Source: Mytilus edulis
Taxonomy: Eukaryota; Mollusca; Bivalvia; Mytilida; Mytilidae
Length of the DNA: 64,000 nt
Direction: 5' to 3'
NCBI RefSeq assembly: GCF_963676685.1
Contig: NC_092354.1
Span: 30,784,193-30,848,192, forward strand
Shown piece after piece: positions 1 through 10,383 of the stretch. Made by a program: the position numbers and the translations under genes. Under the pieces are notes generated by a model, which saw only the letters and a program-made list of their open reading frames with translations, searched no databases and was not told the origin of the DNA. How positions within the stretch are numbered: position 1 is the first letter of the stretch; every line of letters begins with the position of its first letter.

Positions 1-164
1 AGTTATTGTACATTTTCTATAGGAAAGAGTAAAAACAAGTCATAGTCATAACTATAAGTCACTGTGCTATTCACTTTAGTGCAATGTTTAAGTTTATGAA
101 TACAAAACAATTCTAAAGTTTTCTATAATTTTATAGTTAAAGGGACATCACTCTTAGTAGACAA

Positions 165-560
165 ATCACACCCTTTTACATGCAAAAGTGCTTCAACAAC
201 CAGTTTTATGGTCCTTTTTCTGTTAAAGGGGCACTAGCTATGAAATACATAAAAATACGATTTGTTTTTGTTCAAACATTAAAGAAAGTGAACAAGTGAA
301 ATAATAATTCACTTTTAGCATCTGATATGGTCACATTTTGTCAAAATAAGCTAAGAAACATTGTTGATGAATTATTCACGTTCAAGTGAATAATTTAACC
401 TCATTGAAGCCGTATTCATGCTCACAGATTACCAGTCTGTCAGTGTTTCTTTTTATAAAAAGTGTATAGAAAATGTATAAGTTTCTTTTGCAAATAGAGA
501 ATTTTATAAATTATCCCCCTTTACGTATCAAATGTGCTATCTAAAATAAAATTAAATTGA
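165..560 (+). repeat. Hairpin-bearing interspersed repeat in each 2.3-kb unit
   Basis: This AT-rich segment recurs near 2468 and 4771. It contains a perfect 10-bp inverted repeat, AATTATTCAC / GTGAATAATT, separated by 6 bases at 370-395 (also 2674-2699 and about 4977-5002). The surrounding text resembles a mussel interspersed repeat I have seen, but the exact family name is not known to me. Short open frames in it change between copies and are not convincing genes. Confidence 0.5.
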
Positions 561-617
561 TTTGCCATATTTTATTCACAAAGTTAATCAAATATCCTCA
601 CTGCAGTGATATTCCAG

Positions 618-721
618 TTGGATTACTACACTGGATGTTTGTAGGACTTGGAAAACATCTTTTGAAGGCTTGTATCCAAGACATCAATGAAGATCAGCAA
701 CAGAAATTACAACTTCTGTAA
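618..721 (+). pseudogene. Coding-like exon fragment (copies near 2922 and 5225)
   Basis: Directly after a good splice-acceptor context (ATATTCCAG ending at 617) there is an open frame of about 34 codons. It has a protein-like composition (LLHWMFVGLGKHLLKACIQD) and ends in TAA at 719-721. Coding-like text resumes after the stop with ESMDQSVGEALKQYL. The same fragment is present in all three tandem copies. It may be an exon of the DUF6589-like remnant at 6943, because it lies upstream on the same strand and looks like the same kind of protein, but that link is inference. Confidence 0.4.
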
Positions 722-914
722 GAAAGCATGGACCAGTCAGTAGGCGAAGCTTTAAAGCAATATCTGTATAGTATACAGATTCAGCATAGCGATATCTGTA
801 GGGCTGTATCTGTATAGTAGGCCACCCAATTGCAGGATAAATATATATATTTGAGTTTGAAAATTATATCAGGGAAACCAAATGCTCTAAGAACTAATAA
901 ATACATTTAAACAG

Positions 915-1066
915 ATGGTTTTATGAATGAAAATTCCAAAAAAACAGATGGGGCAGAATTATTGACAGCAAATCTTTTAAAGGCAGAAAGATCTCTGAAC
1001 AGAAAAGTGGTCAAAAGGGACATAACTGATGAAATTAAGTATGCTGCCTTACTCTATACTACTGAT
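915..1066 (+). pseudogene. Second coding-like fragment, cut by a SINE-like insertion
   Basis: After the acceptor-like TTTAAACAG (to 914) an open frame reads FMNENSKKTDGAELLTANLL and continues with a basic stretch (RSLNRKVVKRDITDEIKYAA). It is cut at about 1066 by the SINE-like element. Past that element, at 1436-1543, another coding-like stretch (NDLISWNKMPEWGSYQPG, then a frame change) ends at a GT-like donor. Copies lie near 3219 and 5523. Protein family not recognised. Confidence 0.35.
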
Positions 1067-1428
1067 AGATATAGGAAGATGTGGTGTGAGTGCCAATGAG
1101 ACAACTCTCCATACAAATAACAATTTAAAAAGTAAACCATTGTAGGTTAAAGTACGGCCTTCAACACGGAAACTTGGCTCACACCGAACAACAAGCTATA
1201 AAGGGCCCCAAAATTACTAGTGTAAAACCATTCAAACGGGAAAACCAACGGTCTAATCTATATAAACAAAACGAGAAACACGTATATATTACATAAACAA
1301 ACGACATCTACTGTACATTAGATTCCTGACTTAGGACAGGTGCAAACATTTGCAGCGGGATTAAACGTTTTAATGGATCCACACCTTCTCCCTTTTTCTG
1401 AAACAATAGCATAACATCACAACAAAGA
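1066..1428 (+). repeat. Mussel SINE-like element, family A (copies 3370-3731 and 5673-6035)
   Basis: The element starts TAGATATAGGAAGATGTGG and includes a segment about cells of 'GTGAGTGCCAATGAGACAAC' type that I recognise as very common in mussel DNA. An inverted, nearly full-length copy lies at 26340-26716, and head fragments lie at 23644-23757 and 27208-27320, all on the minus strand. This proves in-window dispersal. No coding capacity is seen. The three plus-strand copies belong to the 2.3-kb triplication, so they are one insertion copied, not three insertions. Confidence 0.8.
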
Positions 1429-1627
1429 AACTGGATTGATAATGACCTCATATCATGGAATAAAATGCCAGAATGGGGAAGTTATCAACCAGGGTAACTC
1501 CGTCTACTGCCAAGATGAACATGACAGTGCTAAGGTATATAAAAATAGGATTGACTGAGTAGTATGATATGTATGTTTTATACAGGTATAGATACTGTTA
1601 ATTAAAAATAAAATTGGTTAGTTTTTT

Positions 1628-2120
1628 GTCAAGCCGGTAACCTTTGTCGCAGAAAGCTCGACATAGGGATAGTGATTCGTCGGCTACGGCGTTAGCTTTC
1701 TTCTTAAAAGCTTTATATTTTAGAAGGTTGAAGACCTGGATTATTCATACTCTATATGGATGCCTCACCTCATGTTACGAAGTTTCCGTCAGTCACATGT
1801 GCAATGTCCTTGACCTAATTTTCATGGTTCAGTGACTACTTGAGAAAAAATAAATAATATATTTTGTAATATTAAATTCTCTCTTATTATAAGTAATAAG
1901 ATAACTCTATTTGGTATGTGGGTACCCTGCAAGGTCCTCATGCCCGTCAGACAGTTTTCCATTGACCTCGACCTCATTTCACAGATAATTTTACAAGGTT
2001 AAGTTTTGGTGGTCAAGTCCATATCTCAGATACAATAAGCAATAGGTCTGGACTGTAAGTTGTACATGTCCAAACTGGCAGGTGTCATCTGACCTTAAGA
2101 ACGATCATATCATAGGGAAC
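1628..2120 (+). repeat. Mussel interspersed repeat, family B (in each 2.3-kb unit)
   Basis: This starts with a GTCAAGCCGG-type head followed by TTTGTCGCAGAAAGCTCGAC, and continues through a region with repeated 'TTGACCTCGACCTCATTTCA' type phrases. I recognise it as a repetitive mussel sequence in which such phrases recur in sub-repeats. Copies begin near 3929 and 6233. A frame of 63-73 codons through it exists in all copies, but it belongs to the repeat and is not evidence of a gene. Confidence 0.65.
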
Positions 2121-5100
2121 ATGTCTAATAAGTTTCAAGTTGATTGAACTTCAACGTCATCAAAACCTACCTCGACTAAGTCATAGATAATTGTCAATGT
2201 GCTGATGAACCTAATTGTACATAATTAAAGGAAATGCTAGAATCTTATTTCAATGCAGAAAATTCCTTAAATTATCACTAATTCATATTGTTAAAGGAAA
2301 CTTGAGTTATTGTACATTTTCTATAGGAAAGAGTAAAAACAAGTCATAGTCATAACTATAAGTCACTGTGCTATTCACTTTAGTGCAATGTTTAAGTTTA
2401 TGAATACAAAACAATTCTAAAGTTTTCTATAATTTTATAGTTAAAGGGACATCACTCTTAGTAGACAAATCACACCCTTTTACATGCAAAAGTGCTTCAA
2501 CAACCAGTTTTATGGTCTTTTTTCTGTTAAAGGGGCACTAGCTATGAAATACATAAAAATACGATTTGTTTTTGTTCAAACATTAAAGAAAGTGAACAAG
2601 TGGAATAATAATTCACTTTTAGCATCTGATATGGTCACATTTTGTCAAAATAAGCTAAGAAACATTGTTGATGAATTATTCACGTTCAAGTGAATAATTT
2701 AACCTCATTGAAGCCGTATTCATGCTCACAGATTACCAGTCTGTCAGTGTTTCTTTTTATAAAAAGTGTATAGAAAATGTATAAGTTTCTTTTGCAAATA
2801 GAGAATTTTATAAATTATCCCCCTTTACGTATCAAATGTGCTATCTAAAATAAAATTAAATTGATTTGCCATATTTTATTCACAAAGTTAATCAAATATC
2901 CTCACTGCAGTGATATTCCAGTTGGATTACTACACTGGATGTTTGTAGGACTTGGAAAACATCTTTTGAAGGCTTGTATCCAAGACATCAACGAAGATCA
3001 GCAACAGAAATTACAACTTCTGTAAGAAAGCATGGACCAGTCAGTAGGCGAAGCTTTAAAGCAATATCTGTATAGTATACAGATTCAGCATAGCGATATC
3101 TGTAGGGCTGTATCTGTATAGTAGGCCACCCAATTGCAGGATAAATATATATATTTGAGTTTGAAAATTATATCAGGGAAAACAAATGCTCTAAGAACTA
3201 ATAAATACATTTAAACAGATGGTTTTATGAATGAAAATTCCAAAAAAACAGATGGGGCAGAATTATTGACAGCAAATCTTTTAAAGGCAGAAAGATCTCT
3301 GAACAGAAAAGTGGTCAAAAGGGACATAACTGATGAAATTAAGTATGCTGCCTTACTCTATACTACTGATAGATATAGGAAGATGTGGTGTGAGTGCCAA
3401 TGAGACAACTCTCCATACAAATAACAATTTAAAAAGTAAACCATTGTAGGTTAAAGTACGGCCTTCAACACGGAAACTTGGCTCACACCGAACAACAAGC
3501 TATAAAGGGCCCCAAAATTACTAGTGTAAAACCATTCAAACGGGAAAACCAACGGTCTAATCTATATAAACAAAACGAGAAACACGTATATATTACATAA
3601 ACAAACGACATCTACTGTACATTAGATTCCTGACTTAGGACAGGTGCAAACATTTGCAGCGGGATTAAACGTTTTAATGGATCCACACCTTCTCCCTTTT
3701 TCTGAAACAATAGCATAACATCACAACAAAGAAACTGGATTGATAATGACCTCATATCATGGAATAAAATGCCAGAATGGGGAAGTTATCAACCAGGGTA
3801 ACTCCGTCTACTGCCAAGATGAACATGACAGTGCTAAGGTATATAAAATAGGATTGACTGAGTAGTATGATATGTATGTTTTATACAGGTATAGATACTG
3901 TTAATTAAAAATAAAATTGGTTAGTTTTTTGTCAAGCCGGCGACCTTTGTCGCAGAAAGCTCGACATAGGGATAGTGATTCGTCGGCTACGGCGTTAGCT
4001 TTCTTCTTAAAAGCTTTATATTTTAGAAGGTTGAAGACCTGGATTATTCATACTCTATATGGATGCCTCACCTCATGTTACGAAGTTTCCGTCAGTCACA
4101 TGTGCAATGTCCTTGACCTAATTTTCATGGTTCAGTGACTACTTGAGAAAAAATAAATAATATATTTTGTAATATTAAATTCTCTCTTATTATAAGTAAT
4201 AAGATAACTCTATTTGGTATGTGGGTACCCTGCAAGGTCCTCATGCCCGTCAGACAGTTTTCCATTGACCTCGACCTCATTTCACAGATAATTTTACAAG
4301 GTTAAGTTTTGGTGGTCAAGTCCATATCTCAGATACAATAAGCAATAGGTCTGGACTGTAAGGTGTACATGTCCAAACTGGCAGGTGTCATCTGACCTTA
4401 AGAACGATCATATCATAGGGAACATGTCTAATAAGTTTCAAGTTGATTGAACTTCAACGTCATCAAAACCTACCTCGACTAAGTCATAGATAATTGTCAA
4501 TGTGCTGATGAACCTAATTGTACATAATTAAAGGAAATGCTAGAATCTTATTTCAATGCAGAAAATTCCTTAAATTATCACTAATTCATATTGTTAAAGG
4601 AAACTTGAGTTATTGTACATTTTCTATAGGAAAGAGTAAAAACAAGTCATAGTCATAACTATAAGTCACTGTGCTATTCACTTTAGTGCAATGTTTAAGT
4701 TTATGAATACAAAACAATTCTAAAGTTTTCTATAATTTTATAGTTAAAGGGACATCACTCTTAGTAGACAAATCACACCCTTTTACATGCAAAAGTGCTT
4801 CAACAACCAGTTTTATGGTCTTTTTTCTGTTAAAGGGGCACTAGCTATGAAATACATAAAAATACGATTTGTTTTTGTTCAAACATTAAAGAAAGTGAAC
4901 AAGTGGAATAATAATTCACTTTTAGCATCTGATATGGTCACATTTTGTCAAAATAAGCTAAGAAACATTGTTGATGAATTATTCACGTTCAAGTGAATAA
5001 TTTAACCTCATTGAAGCCGTATTCATGCTCACAGATTACCAGTCTGTCAGTGTTTCTTTTTATAAAAAGTGTATAGAAAATGTATAAGTTTCTTTTGCAA

Positions 5101-6719
5101 ATAGAGAATTTTATAAATTATCCCCCTTTACGTATCAAATGTGCTATCTAAAATAAAATTAAATTGATTTGCCATATTTTATTCACAAAGTTAATCAAAT
5201 ATCCTCACTGCAGTGATATTCCAGTTGGATTACTACACTGGATGTTTGTAGGACTTGGAAAACATCTTTTGAAGGCTTGTATCCAAGACATCAATGAAGA
5301 TCAGCAACAGAAATTACAACTTCTGTAAGAAAGCATGGACCAGTCAGTAGGCGAAGCTTTAAAGCAATATCTGTATAGTATACAGATTCAGCATAGCGAT
5401 ATCTGTAGGGCTGTATCTGTATAGTAGGCCACCCAATTGCAGGATAAATATATATATTTGAGTTTGAAAATTATATCAGGGAAAACAAATGCTCTAAGAA
5501 CTAATAAATACATTTAAACAGATGGTTTTATGAATGAAAATTCCAAAAAAACAGATGGGGCAGAATTATTGACAGCAAATCTTTTAAAGGCAGAAAGATC
5601 TCTGAACAGAAAAGTGGTCAAAAGGGACATAACTGATGAAATTAAGTATGCTGCCTTACTCTATACTTCTGATAGATATAGGAAGATGTGGTGTGAGTGC
5701 CAATGAGACAACTCTCCATACAAATAACAATTTAAAAAGTAAACCATTGTAGGTTAAAGTACGGCCTTCAACACGGAAACTTGGCTCACACCGAACAACA
5801 AGCTATAAAGGGCCCCAAAATTACTAGTGTAAAACCATTCAAACGGGAAAACCAACGGTCTAATCTATATAAACAAAACGAGAAACACGTATATATTACA
5901 TAAACAAACGACATCTACTGTACATTAGATTCCTGACTTAGGACAGGTGCAAACATTTGCAGCGGGATTAAACGTTTTAATGGATCCACACCTTCTCCCT
6001 TTTTCTGAAACAATAGCATAACATCACAACAAAGAAACTGGATTGATAATGACCTCATATCATGGAATAAAATGCCAGAATGGGGAAGTTATCAACCAGG
6101 GTAACTCCGTCTACTGCCAAGATGAACATGACAGTGCTAAGGTATATAAAAATAGGATTGACTGAGTAGTATGATATGTATGTTTTATACAGGTATAGAT
6201 ACTGTTAATTAAAAATAAAATTGGTTAGTTTTTTGTCAAGCCGGCGACCTTTGTCGCAGAAAGCTCGACATAGGGATAGTGATTCGTCGGCTACGGCGTT
6301 AGCTTTCTTCTTAAAAGCTTTATATTTTAGAAGGTTGAAGACCTGGATTATTCATACTCTATATGGATGCCTCACCTCATGTTACGAAGTTTCCGTCAGT
6401 CACATGTGCAATGTCCTTGACCTAATTTTCATGGTTCAGTGACTACTTGAGAAAAAATAAATAATATATTTTGTAATATTAAATTCTCTCTTATTATAAG
6501 TAATAAGATAACTCTATTTGGTATGTGGGTACCCTGCAAGGTCCTCATGCCCGTCAGACAGTTTTCCATTGACCTCGACCTCATTTCACAGATAATTTTA
6601 CAAGGTTAAGTTTTGGTGGTCAAGTCCATATCTCAGATACAATAAGCAATAGGTCTGGACTGTAAGGTGTACATGTCCAAACTGGCAGGTGTCATCTGAC
6701 CTTAAGAACGATCATATCA

Positions 6720-6858
6720 TAGGGAACATGTGTAATAAGTTTCAAGTTGATTGAACTTCAACGTCATCAAAACCTACCTCGACTTAAAAATTTAACCTTA
6801 AGCGGGACAGACGGACGCGCAGACCAGAAAACATAATGCCCATAAATGGGGCATAAAA
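6720..6858 (+). repeat. 3' tail of an interspersed element at the end of the triplication
   Basis: The third unit leaves the consensus at about 6784 and continues into AACCTTAAGCGGGACAGACG followed by CAGACCAGAAAACATAATGC and ATAAATGGGGCATAAA. This is a tail I recognise from a very common bivalve repeat. In copies 1 and 2 the same element is instead joined to other sequence just after CTACCTCGACT. The triplication boundary therefore lies inside, or was made by recombination within, this repeat. Confidence 0.6.
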
Positions 6859-6942
6859 ATGTAGCCTCACCAAGAAGGAAATCCGTTTATATATGTTTCA
6901 CTTTATCAATTCTCCGTATAAATCTTCTTTAATTTGTTACAG

Positions 6943-8002
6943 GCGGTAATGGACAAATTTTATTCTACAATAAGCTGTAGAGATCCTGGTACTTTTTATC
7001 AGCTTAGAAACCTAATAAATAGGCGAAACGTTGTAACCAAGGTTTCAAAGGATTACCATGCTGATGGTGAACTTATTGATTTATCAACAGAAGCTAATGT
7101 AATTGCCGCTGCATTGAAGCATTTGGAAATGGACGATATGTCTGCTAAGTGTGCAAAACTACAGAAAGGTTTACACGTGGCAAACGTCCATACACAGCAA
7201 CATTATATTCTCCAGCTGTGTGGACAAATTGTAGACAGATAATTTTTAAATGACATTTCGACTTCAATAAATAAATTAGAATTAGACGGAGATATCAAGG
7301 TGAATGAACAAGATGACTATATTTGTAGTTATGCCACCAATGTTGCAAAACATGGCCTCATGAGGAAAATATCTGTACAAGCAACCAGATATGGAGATGG
7401 CACAAGGATTTTTCGTCACTGGAAGTATGCCACACTAAGATAACATCAGGCACACAAAACAAAATATCGCCTAGAAGGATTCCTTTTGATGGCAGGTGTT
7501 AATGCTTTGTACACACCTAGGCAAAGGCATGAAGTCATCCATAACAGGTTCATAAACCTTAAGGGTGGAGATGGTAACAATTTAGATGGGGATTATGTTA
7601 TGGAACTGTTAAACAAATATGCCAAACAAAGAGTAAAATTACTTGGGCCAAACCATTCTTCTGAAGTTGTGGAAAGAATCGAGAAAACTATGATGGCAAC
7701 AAAGACCATAGAAGAAAATCTCCATTCTCAATTAAAACTTGCACCTGTTTCTGGTTTTCATCCCGCCCAAAATCTGGACAAGATCGAAAATCGTTGGCGA
7801 AGCAGTTGGTAGATGTGAAAGTTTTCATAAAAGTATCAGAGAGAACATTTTTCAATTAAAAATGACAAAAAAGATCTGTTCGAAAGTATTAACATTAAAC
7901 AATTTCAAACATACATTAGGCAAAAAAAGGGAGAGTGTGCCTTACGCAAAAATGCATTTTGAAGTGACATCTACATTTTATTATATTTTAATCATATCAT
8001 AA
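6943..8002 (+). pseudogene. DUF6589-like protein fragment, multiply broken
   Basis: An acceptor-like TTTGTTACAG ends at 6942 and is followed by a coding frame reading AVMDKFYSTISCRDPGTFYQ and later LRNLINRRNVVTKVSKDYHA. It shifts frame near 7242. The next frame (7243-7812) contains FRHWKYATLR, a TAA at 7441-7443 where a codon is expected, then YTPRQRHEVIHNRF and GGDGNNLDGDYVMELLNKYA. A second frameshift near 7790 moves the reading to a frame ending at 8002 (GEAVGRCESFHKSIREN). The combination of a 'GTLxxLRN' block, 'HxxIHNRFxNxxGGxGNN' and a 'LGPN' block matches my memory of DUF6589-domain proteins, a poorly characterised family expanded in fungi and invertebrates. Two frameshifts plus a nonsense codon make it a pseudogene. 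The family call is from memory and moderate. Confidence 0.6.
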
Positions 8003-8566
8003 TAAACATTATAACATTTCTTCAATATACCTTTTTTTCATTCTAAAATGAGAACATATGCACAAAATGATAATAGAAACATACAAATATAAAGCAGCAG
8101 ATCAATTTTTGTCCCTAACTATGGAAATTTGTCTGTTATAATTTTGTATTGATATAAAGCAAAATTAAAGGCATATTGTTTTTTTTCGGTTTTTAAGGTA
8201 ACTCATCAGTTAAACTACCTAAAGAAGAAAAGTCCATTTTCTTTCATAACTATAACACTTTGAATCCGTTCAATTTAATGCAACATATAAAGTTTCCACC
8301 TTGAATAGTTTTGGATTAACAATGAGATAAATTGCATTAAAATCATACTTTAAAATTACAATTATTTCTACCTATAGTTTCTTTTAATCTGAAAGTTCAA
8401 TTTGCCTAACCCAAGATTATTTTTAAATTATCTAATGACTATCAAATCAATACATAAAAAATAAAATTCTAATGCAATCATTTTTAATCAATGGTTCTGA
8501 TTGGATGACAGATAGCGTAAAATTCTCTATCTTCTTGTCTGTAACTTTGGAAGCCGACATTTTGAA
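8003..8566. other. AT-rich non-coding stretch
   Basis: No coding frame, recognised repeat or RNA structure is visible. It separates the DUF6589-like remnant from the next gene, and could hold the 3' end of the former and the promoter or upstream introns of the latter. Confidence 0.5.
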
Positions 8567-9037
8567 TTGCTGAATATATTAACATGTAATTTCTACAATA
8601 ATAAGCCAAAAACTCACATGTTGCACCTAAAAATCTTCTTTCGTAATGATTTGTCATTGAATGTAAAGCAATACAATTTCAGTGAAGCCCAGTCAGGCAA
8701 AGATCTATGTGATTCAAGGACAGGAACTTGTAGGCTTCATATGCTGAATTTCATAAATGAAGGTAATGACATCACCAATGGTATGGAGATGAAACAAGCT
8801 CTTGAAAGTCATGGAGGTATAAGAAATACATACATTTCCGTGGTGACAGTAGCATCTGAAACACAACCAGTTTTGTATGGACAGATAAAGAACCTACAGA
8901 TTTCAAAATTCAATAATTTCAGCTTTGAAGATGAAGGCATGATAGCATACAAGGCTTATGGTATTGAAGGTGAACTTGTAAAAGCAACAGATATGACAAG
9001 AATATCCAACAAGTTGATGATATTTGATACTAATTTG
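8567..9037 (+). CDS. Upstream exon of a two-exon invertebrate repeat-family gene
   Basis: An open frame carries the block FSEAQSGKDLCD, then LHMLNFINEGNDIT, MKQALESHGGI and VVTVASETQPVLYGQIKNLQ. I recognise the 'FSExQxGKDxCD...HxxxFVNEGxD...MxxAxxSxGG' pattern from uncharacterised proteins expanded in molluscs and cnidarians; these often carry a downstream C2H2 finger. The exon ends at a strong donor (AATTTG|GTAAGAAT; GT at 9038) after a complete codon, which is phase 0. The true 5' limit is unclear: the frame is open from 8567, but a splice acceptor may lie anywhere up to about 8682. No mutation is seen within this exon. It is probably nuclear and DNA-binding given the downstream exon, but its function is unknown. 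Confidence 0.6.
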
Positions 9038-9684
9038 GTAAGAATTTATTGCTCAATTTATAATACATTTGAAAATTAATATAATTAAAAGAATTGAAAA
9101 TAAAGGGATATGGAGTATAAATGTACATGGGACAAAATCACACAATACATAGAAAAATGCAAATTGTCAATGAACAGGGCTTATATTCATGTTTTGCAAC
9201 TTGACAATTGCTAGAGGGTCTTTTAAAATGAATGTGCAACTGTAATTACAAAAATACTGATCATGATTCTACCACTTTTTGCCATGCTTCCTCTATACAT
9301 GTACAATGTATGCGATGATAATGTCACCAGTTCATATAAAAGATTAAAAAAATATATTTCTAAAAGCATGCTTCATTAATGGAGTAAGACCATATACATA
9401 ATATACATAACTTATGTTGGTAATGAAAAATGTAAAATAACGATAATATACCTACACACATGTAGGATGTTGAAATTTAAGAGTTATGCACTGTTAATGA
9501 TTTTGTTCAGTTTGATGGTCTAGTACAGAGATGAGTGTTTCATCTAAGGACAACTTTAAAATGAATTGCAAAAATCAATTAAAAGGGATGTATTATATTT
9601 TCTTAGTGTTATCAAAAAAAGAATACTCTTAAAGTTCTCATCATGATGTAAAAATTACTTATAGCATGTTAATATTTTCTACAG
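9038..9684 (+). other. Intron between the two exons of the 8.6-10.4 kb gene
   Basis: It begins GTAAGAAT and ends TTTTCTACAG. Both borders are canonical and both sides are phase 0, so the coding frame passes straight from NLT-type codons across the junction. The interior is AT-rich and shows no recognised element. Confidence 0.6.
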
Positions 9685-10383
9685 ACAATTGGAGATCCAA
9701 AACAACCAGAAGAAAAACCAGCTTCCAAAAAAGCTATTAAGTAGAATTCTACTTTCCCATGCTTTGAACCAGATTGCCTTTTAGTATTCAAGAAAGAAGA
9801 CCAATTAATAACACACATTTCCATTGGTAAACATGTATTTGACAATGACAAAATTGATAATATTTCCGATACATGTAAAAGGCTATGGTATTCTAAATGT
9901 CAGGATATTAGATTTTTAAATAAACCTTTGATGTCTACTGTTGGGTCAGAACAAATGCAAGTTCAAACTAATAACAATTACAGTCAGGCTCCTGGTTATG
10001 CATTGAAAAAGAGGAAAAAGGCAGTCAGATTTTCACCCAAAGTGAAGGAGTATTTGATTGTGTTATTCACTGTTGGGGAAGAGTCGGGGAAAAAACCTAG
10101 TCCATATACAGTTTCCAAACAAATGAGAAATGAGACAGATTTGCAAGGAGATAGAATATTCTCACCATCTGAGTGGCTTTCCCATCAGCAAATTAGAAGT
10201 TTCTTTGGAAACCTGTGCATGAAAAAACAGACAGTGGACAAATCTAAAGATAAATCTGTCAAGCTTGTCAAAATTGAAGATAACCAAGAAGATGATGAAG
10301 ACCTTCAAAATGTTCTTAGCAGTTTAGAGGCAAATGAACACAATACTATTTTGTCTGAAATTGTTTCTGTATTGACTGTTTAG
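9685..10383 (+). pseudogene. Downstream exon: C2H2 finger plus homeodomain-like tail, one in-frame TAG
   Basis: The frame enters at phase 0 and reads TIGDPKQPEEKPASKKAIK, then meets TAG at 9742-9744. It continues open to the stop at 10381. After the TAG comes a C2H2-type finger (FPCFEPDC, twelve residues, then H, five residues, H: THISIGKH). The C-terminal block begins KKRKKAVRFSPKVKEYLIVL and contains SPYTVSKQMRNE and SPSEWLSHQQIRSFFGNL, which resembles a helix-turn-helix domain. An acidic tail follows (EDNQEDDEDLQNVL). The family architecture is complete and no frameshift is present; the single TAG is the only visible lesion. Alternatives are a very recent pseudogene, a sequencing error, or splicing that skips the TAG (no obvious alternative acceptor seen). 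A separate start at 9928 could still make the C-terminal part. Confidence 0.6.

Larger units (their letters stand above)
1..6784. repeat. Tandem triplication of a ~2.3-kb unit
   Basis: The sequence beginning at base 1 restarts at 2305 and again at 4608, giving periods of 2304 and 2303 bp. The third copy follows the others until about 6784, where it switches to a different continuation ending in the repeat tail at 6785-6858. Copies differ by only scattered single bases and one-base indels (for example C/T near 217/2518 and an A-run indel near 1544/3846), so the duplication is recent or the copies are being homogenised. Each unit holds the same ordered parts: a hairpin-bearing repeat, two or three coding-like fragments, a SINE-like element and a second mussel repeat. 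Because the window starts inside the array, more copies may lie upstream. Confidence 0.97.

Noticed and set aside
1644..6442. 63-73-codon frames repeated in the three 2.3-kb units
   Set aside because: They lie in a dispersed mussel repeat and depend on alternative start codons; no protein family.
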